Positions 59,591 through 64,000 of a stretch of DNA of 64,000 nucleotides are shown piece by piece. The position numbers and the translations under genes are program-made. Positions within the stretch are counted from its first letter, which is position 1. Each line of letters opens with the position of its first letter. This DNA is from Clostridium sp. HBUAS56010 (GTDB lineage: Bacteria; Bacillota; Clostridia; Lachnospirales; Lachnospiraceae): NCBI RefSeq assembly GCF_007115105.1, contig NZ_SULJ01000012.1, forward strand, positions 62,001 to 126,000, given 5' to 3'. A model generated the notes under the pieces. The model made no database searches. It had not been told where the DNA came from and saw only the letters and a list, made by a program, of their open reading frames with translations.

Positions 59591-60643
59591 TTAAAGTGCG
59601 TATAGGTGTTTCAACAAAACTCTGGATATATTGGCACATGAAGCCTGGGTAACAATGGCATTAATGTTATAGGCAACCATAGGCATACCATACACAACAC
59701 AGCTTTCTGCATCCTGGCCAATGGTGAATGCTCCTTTCTTCTTCATCTGAAGCAATCCTTCCGCTCCGTCTTTTCCCATCCCGGTCATGATAATTCCAAC
59801 AGAATTAGGACCTGCAGTATCTGCTATGGATTGAAAAAGCACATCAACAGAGGGACGGTGTCCGCTTACCTTTTCTCCAGAAAAACAATTCACAGTATAG
59901 CGGTTGCCCATGCGGACTACTTTCATCTGCAGGTCACCTGGGGCAATAAGTACCTGGCCTCTTTCGATAGAATCCCCGCTTTGCGCTTCTTTTACTCTCA
60001 TATGGCATAAACGGTTTAAGCGGTCCGCATACATTTTTGTAAACCCCTCAGGCATATGCTGGGTTACTAAAATACCAGGGGTATCGGCAGGCAGATCTTT
60101 TAAAACCTGAAGTGTAGCTTCTGTCCCGCCTGTAGAAGCACCAATGGCAATGATTGTGTTATACGCATTGAGGGAAAATGGTTTTTGCCCTCCAGCCGGA
60201 TTGCCTGTAAGAGCGGGAGCGGGAGGAGCAGCATTCTGAGGAACTTTAATAGTTGCTCTGGAAGCAATGAAAATCTTCCCCATAAGGGTACTTAAAAAAA
60301 TGCTGGAAGAGTTACTCAGACTCATGTCTGGCTTTCTTACAAAATCAACGGCACCTGCAGAGAGTGCCTCAAAAACATTTAAGTTTAGGGAAGAAACCAA
60401 AATAACAGGTACTTTATATTTGGGTAAAAGTTTTTTGACAAATTCAATCCCATTGATACGGGGCATCTCAACATCTACCGTTACAACATCAGGTTTCAAA
60501 AGTGGAATTTTTCGTTCTGCATCAAATGCGTCAACTGCATATCCAATTATTTCAATATTAGGATTTTTAGAAAGGTTATCAATCAGCACTTTGCGAAAGA
60601 GCAAAGAATCATCTACGATAAAAACCCGGATTTTTTCATTCAT
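59591..60643 (-). CDS. cheB: Chemotaxis response regulator methylesterase CheB
   Basis: A 350-residue protein: receiver domain (1-115; VFIVDDSLLF, phospho-acceptor Asp in VVTVDVEMPRINGIEF near residue 57) and a C-terminal methylesterase domain with the Ser in IAIGASTGGTEA near residue 170, His in VTQHMPEGF and Asp in MTGMGKDGAEGL near 290. It demethylates and deamidates receptors. Last gene of the cheA-cheW-cheR-cheB run, 137 bases after cheR. GGAG before the ATG. Confidence 0.95.
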   Translation of the reverse strand: MNEKIRVFIVDDSLLFRKVLIDNLSKNPNIEIIGYAVDAFDAERKIPLLKPDVVTVDVEMPRINGIEFVKKLLPKYKVPVILVSSLNLNVFEALSAGAVDFVRKPDMSLSNSSSIFLSTLMGKIFIASRATIKVPQNAAPPAPALTGNPAGGQKPFSLNAYNTIIAIGASTGGTEATLQVLKDLPADTPGILVTQHMPEGFTKMYADRLNRLCHMRVKEAQSGDSIERGQVLIAPGDLQMKVVRMGNRYTVNCFSGEKVSGHRPSVDVLFQSIADTAGPNSVGIIMTGMGKDGAEGLLQMKKKGAFTIGQDAESCVVYGMPMVAYNINAIVTQASCANISRVLLKHLYAL

Positions 60644-60780
60644 AATTCACTCCATTCTTGGCAGATAAACATTGCCAGGCAGATGTAAGTTTTCATTCTA
60701 TCTGAAATTTTCAAATCTGTGTAATAGAAAATCCATTTACCGGAGGAAACCAGCAGTAAATAGATTTTATATTAAACAGA

Positions 60781-61593
60781 TTATTCTTTTCGGTAAGTTG
60801 CCGGCATGATATACTTGAAAGGAGTTTTTTCTTTATTAATAGTCTCAGAATGTCCGATCAGCAGATATCCTCCCGGTGCAGAAGCATCGTAAAAACGTTG
60901 GATCAAACCGTCTTTGGTATTCTGATCAAAATATATCATAACATTTCTACAGAAAATCACATCAAATTTCAAACGAAACCGTATGGGGTCCATCAGATTG
61001 AATGTTTGAAAGATCACATTGGATTTGATGGAGGGCGCAACCGTGTAGATCCCCTGTTCCTCCGTTTTTGCAAAATACTTTGATCTCCAGGAAGGAGAGA
61101 GGTTTTTTAATGATTCTTCGTCGTAGACTGCCTGCTTTGCAGCCTTTAACGCATTTTGTGAAATATCCGTAGCCAGGACCCTGGTATCCCAGAGGGCGGC
61201 TTGCGCCCCCAGGGCTTCCTTTAAGATCATGGAAATGGTATAAGGCTCTTCTCCGGAAGAGCAGCCAGCACTCCAGATGCTTAAAACTTTATTTTTCTTT
61301 GTACTTAACAGATGAGGCAGAATGGTATCTCTCAAGAAATTAAAATGAGCTTCTTCTCTCATAAAATAAGTATAATTCGTTGTAAGTTTATTCAGCATTA
61401 CTTCCAGATCAGCAGGATTTTTCGATGAAGTAACGTGGTCTATATAATCGGTAAATGAAGTATAGCCCAGAGAAATAATTGTGTTTGACAATCGTCCCAT
61501 AATTAACTGCATCTTTTTTGATAAGTCAATGCCGTAATTTTTCTTCACGAACTGAACGAGCCTTGTGAAGTCTTGCTGAGAAAGTGTTAACAT
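60781..61593 (-). CDS. cheR: Chemotaxis protein methyltransferase CheR
   Basis: A 270-residue SAM-dependent methyltransferase that methylates receptor glutamates. N-terminal helical domain (YGIDLSKKMQLIMGRL), then a Rossmann domain with LSIWSAGCSSGEEPYTISMIL near residue 105, RVLATDISQNAL, and VIFCRNVMIYFD near 210. Fifteen bases after cheW. Confidence 0.95.
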   Translation of the reverse strand: MLTLSQQDFTRLVQFVKKNYGIDLSKKMQLIMGRLSNTIISLGYTSFTDYIDHVTSSKNPADLEVMLNKLTTNYTYFMREEAHFNFLRDTILPHLLSTKKNKVLSIWSAGCSSGEEPYTISMILKEALGAQAALWDTRVLATDISQNALKAAKQAVYDEESLKNLSPSWRSKYFAKTEEQGIYTVAPSIKSNVIFQTFNLMDPIRFRLKFDVIFCRNVMIYFDQNTKDGLIQRFYDASAPGGYLLIGHSETINKEKTPFKYIMPATYRKE

Positions 61594-61607
61594 AGAGAAG
61601 CCGTCCT

Positions 61608-62105
61608 TTATGAGTTATTAACTAAAGTTTCACAATCCATTAACAGAACCACTTTATTGTCTGGCATGGATATCATACCGCTTACCAGTTCTTCACGGTT
61701 ATTGGCAGGAACAGAAGAGATCTGTGAATAGTCAATATCCAGAACTTGCTCAACAGAGTCCACAATGATACCGATAAAAACAGAATCTACATTTAATACA
61801 ATCACACAGGTTGCATTGGTGTATTCGATTGCAGGTTTTCCAAGCCTTAAGCGGATATCAATAATCGGCACGATCTGACCTCTTAGATTGATAACACCCT
61901 TTATGTAATTTGGAAGCATAGGCATGGTTGTAATAACATGATTGGTAATAATCTCTATAATATAGTTGGTGCTTACCCCAAAGGTCAGATTATCCGTCCG
62001 AAAGGTCAGATAACGTTCTGTTGCCTGTGAACTTTCAGCGTTTAATTTTTCCATGACTTCATAATCTGAAGCGGCTGTTTTGGTTTGTGTATTTTCTGCT
62101 GACAT
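61608..62105 (-). CDS. cheW: Chemotaxis coupling protein CheW
   Basis: A 165-residue CheW fold: RYLTFRTDNLTFGVSTNYIIEII near residue 31, MPNYIKGVINLRGQIVPIIDIRLRLG pattern near 70 (the hallmark), and VDSVEQVLDIDYSQISSVP. It bridges receptors and CheA. GGAGGAA before the ATG; 21 bases after cheA. Confidence 0.95.
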   Translation of the reverse strand: MSAENTQTKTAASDYEVMEKLNAESSQATERYLTFRTDNLTFGVSTNYIIEIITNHVITTMPMLPNYIKGVINLRGQIVPIIDIRLRLGKPAIEYTNATCVIVLNVDSVFIGIIVDSVEQVLDIDYSQISSVPANNREELVSGMISMPDNKVVLLMDCETLVNNS

Positions 62106-62126
62106 TTAAATTCCTCCAATTCCCAA

Positions 62127-64000
62127 TTAGTATTGATTATGTGCTGCAGCATACAGATTAAGAACGTCCAGTATGATGCTGATATTTCCGTCACCAAGAA
62201 TGGTACAGCCGCTGATTCCCGAATCCTTGATATTAAAGCTGTTTAAATAGGTTGGGAGCGGTTTTACCACCACCTGCTGCTCTCCAAGAAGATCATCGAC
62301 GAACAGGCAGCAGGACTTATCTCCTGATTCCACCCATACAAGGATTCCTTCTTCAATGTTGGTGACTTCTGTCTCAATATTATAAAGGTCATGAATTCGG
62401 ATAATCGGATAAAACTGATCCATACATTTAATGATCTCATTGCCTTCTGTATCGTAGATGACTTCTTCATTCTTTACCTTAAAGGACTGACGGATATTGG
62501 CAATCGGGATGGTGAATACAGACTTACCGACTGCGATCTCCATACCGTCTACAATTGCCATGGTAAGCGGTATCTTTAAAGTTGTACACATGCCTTTTCC
62601 TAATTCACTTGTAATGGTAACGGTTCCGCCAATTGTCTCCACATTTTTCTTTACAACATCCATACCAACACCACGTCCGGAGTATTCGGTAACCACTTCG
62701 TTGGTGGAAAAACCAGGGGCAAGAAGAAGTGCAAGAATTTCTTTCTGCGTATATTCATTTTCCGGTTTTGTAAGAATTCCATTTTTCCGTGCTTTTGCCA
62801 TAACACCGGCTGGATCCACGCCGCGCCCGTCATCCTGTATGGAAATAATTACTTCGTTGGTTGTATGACTGGCTGATAAAGTGATCTCACCCTGAGGATT
62901 TTTCCCTGCGGCAATACGTTCCTCTGCGCTGTCTTCAATTCCATGATCCATAGAGTTTCTTACAATGTGCATAATGGGATCACCAATGCTGTCTACAATG
63001 GATTTATCAACTTCTGTATTCTCACCTACAATGGTAAGGCGTACATCTTTTTTCAGCTTCTGCTTCATGTCTCTTACGATTCGGTTCATCTTCTGGAAAA
63101 CCCCGGAGACAGGCACCATGCGCAGAGACATAACGATATCCTGAAGATCATCAGTAAGTTTACGGAGCTGTCTGGTAGCCTTTAAAAAGCTGTCCATATT
63201 TTTCAGATTCTGAATGTCAGGAGAAGAAGTTACCATGGATTCCGTAATAACGATTTCTCCTACAAGTGCAACAAGATTATCTAACTTGGCCAGGTTCACA
63301 CTAATCAGATTTTGTTTATTCGGTGTCTGATGACCGGAAGCGGCAGCCGGAGTACTGGGAGCAGCAGTTTCCCGTGCTGTAGGAGCAGCGGCAGCCGGTG
63401 AAGCAGCAACTTCAGCGCTGGAGATATTTTTAACACGGACATTTTCAATAAGTTCATAAGAACGGATATTATTGGAATTGTTGATCAGAGAGATGGCAGA
63501 ATCTGCATCTTCACGGGATTCTAATGTGATGAAAAATCCCTTCTCTATGATTGTAGTACAAGTTTGACTGTTTGTCTCTATATCTTTCGGATAAAACCCG
63601 AATTCCAAACCTGATTCTTTTAATGAAGTAATAAGCATGAATGCACGGAGATTCTCCATTCCGCATCCTTCATCAAAGAACAGACGCAGAAAATAAGCAG
63701 CTTTATCATCCGGACATTCTGCAAGGTCCATTCTGATTTCATCTAAGCTGACAGCCGGAGTGTCTGATGTTTTGGAACTTTCTGTTTCTTTTTTTGTATC
63801 AGCAGCAGGTTTCATCTGATCAGCAACCGGCTCTTTTGTGCTTTGCTGGGGGCCATCCTTGCTTATTTTTTTCAGGAAGCTATTAATTTCCTCGGTCAGA
63901 TTGTCGACATTATCACTAAGTGGTTCATTGTTTTCAATCTTTGAAACCTCTGCACGAAGCATATCGGTAGAACGGAACATTAAATCGAAAAGGATGCTTT
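62127..64000 (-). CDS. cheA: Chemotaxis histidine kinase CheA (5' end outside the window)
   Basis: The 3' 624 codons of cheA; the frame remains open to the window edge, where the visible residues (SILFDLMFRSTDMLRAEV) look like the last helices of the HPt domain, so the phospho-His is beyond the window. Then follow a P2 CheY/CheB-binding domain (about 100-190 from the edge), an Ala/Pro/Thr linker, the P3 dimerisation helices (LISVNLAKLDNLVALVGEIVI), the P4 ATP-binding domain (N box HIVRNSMDHGIED, G1 DDGRGVD, G2 GRGVGMDVV) and a P5 CheW-like domain. The ATG at 63980 is internal, not the true start. Confidence 0.95.
   Translation of the reverse strand, partial: SILFDLMFRSTDMLRAEVSKIENNEPLSDNVDNLTEEINSFLKKISKDGPQQSTKEPVADQMKPAADTKKETESSKTSDTPAVSLDEIRMDLAECPDDKAAYFLRLFFDEGCGMENLRAFMLITSLKESGLEFGFYPKDIETNSQTCTTIIEKGFFITLESREDADSAISLINNSNNIRSYELIENVRVKNISSAEVAASPAAAAPTARETAAPSTPAAASGHQTPNKQNLISVNLAKLDNLVALVGEIVITESMVTSSPDIQNLKNMDSFLKATRQLRKLTDDLQDIVMSLRMVPVSGVFQKMNRIVRDMKQKLKKDVRLTIVGENTEVDKSIVDSIGDPIMHIVRNSMDHGIEDSAEERIAAGKNPQGEITLSASHTTNEVIISIQDDGRGVDPAGVMAKARKNGILTKPENEYTQKEILALLLAPGFSTNEVVTEYSGRGVGMDVVKKNVETIGGTVTITSELGKGMCTTLKIPLTMAIVDGMEIAVGKSVFTIPIANIRQSFKVKNEEVIYDTEGNEIIKCMDQFYPIIRIHDLYNIETEVTNIEEGILVWVESGDKSCCLFVDDLLGEQQVVVKPLPTYLNSFNIKDSGISGCTILGDGNISIILDVLNLYAAAHNQY

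Noticed and set aside
63958-63980. ATG at 63980 as the start of cheA
   Set aside because: The frame stays open to the window edge and the residues upstream and downstream look like the end of an HPt domain, so the true start is outside.
1-64000. CRISPR arrays, insertion sequences, prophage, tRNA or rRNA genes
   Set aside because: No regularly spaced repeats, transposase or integrase genes, or recognisable structural RNA were seen on either strand.

Overview
The window looks like a chromosomal segment of a motile, Gram-positive anaerobe of the class Clostridia, most likely Lachnospiraceae (a Lacrimispora- or Hungatella-like relative). This rests on gene content and order (a rel, metallo-hydrolase, hemZ, hisS, aspS block followed by a very large flagellar and chemotaxis locus), on the Firmicute-type parts list (FliY, CheC, CheD, CheV, FliW-CsrA, FlbD, a DUF6470/YviE protein, a SigD-type FliA), on strong AGGAGG ribosome sites and on moderate AT richness. 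I assign family with moderate confidence and genus only as a guess. I saw no rRNA, tRNA, CRISPR array, insertion sequence or prophage.

Layout. 1-10.9 kb: housekeeping genes on the + strand (end of an unknown gene, AEC-type transporter, adenosine deaminase, bifunctional Rel, a fused hexapeptide acyltransferase, metallo-hydrolase, HemZ, HisRS, AspRS). 10.9-19.1 kb: accessory genes, namely a GNAT acetyltransferase, two tandem paralogous 370-residue glycosyltransferases with TPR-like tails, KduI, an OmpR-type two-component pair, and a minus-strand glycosyltransferase with a methyltransferase-like tail. 19.1-20.5 kb: an HD-GYP regulator with a degenerate receiver domain. 20.6-46.96 kb: one uninterrupted + strand run of 31 flagellar and chemotaxis genes from flgB to an EAL-HDOD gene, probably the main early operon, behind a strong sigma-A-like promoter. 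46.96-48.56 kb: a minus-strand ParA ATPase plus ComFB-domain pair. 48.6-52.0 kb: fliD, fliS and a probable FliT/FlgN-like chaperone. 52.0-54.3 kb: a secreted C39-like cysteine peptidase and a divergent nucleotidyltransferase-like gene. 54.35-59.5 kb (minus): flgM-flgN-flgK-flgL-DUF6470-fliW-csrA. 59.6-64 kb (minus): cheA (cut by the window end)-cheW-cheR-cheB.

How it fits together. The long operon builds the basal body, export gate, rod, hook, motor and FliA. FliA, held by FlgM until hook completion, would then switch on late genes. Six sites of the form TTAW-N15/16-NNCGATAW sit upstream of the HD-GYP gene, cheV, fliD, flgM, the peptidase and the nucleotidyltransferase-like gene, and I propose these as the FliA promoters. 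FliW-CsrA would couple flagellin translation to secretion. CheA/W/R/B/V/C/D plus FliY and CheY form a Bacillus-type chemotaxis pathway.

The most noteworthy items are: (i) the ParA-ComFB pair placed where an FlhF/FlhG pair is otherwise missing, a candidate cyclic-dinucleotide-responsive positioning system; (ii) a MotB lacking the membrane aspartate and with an altered peptidoglycan motif, with FliG and FliM also departing from usual motor motifs; (iii) a FliY with two internal copies of the CheY-binding-type motif; (iv) a hook protein whose central domain is replaced by a helical Ala-rich insertion; (v) flgC moved away from flgB-fliE; and (vi) two divergent FliA-type promoters sharing one palindromic -35.
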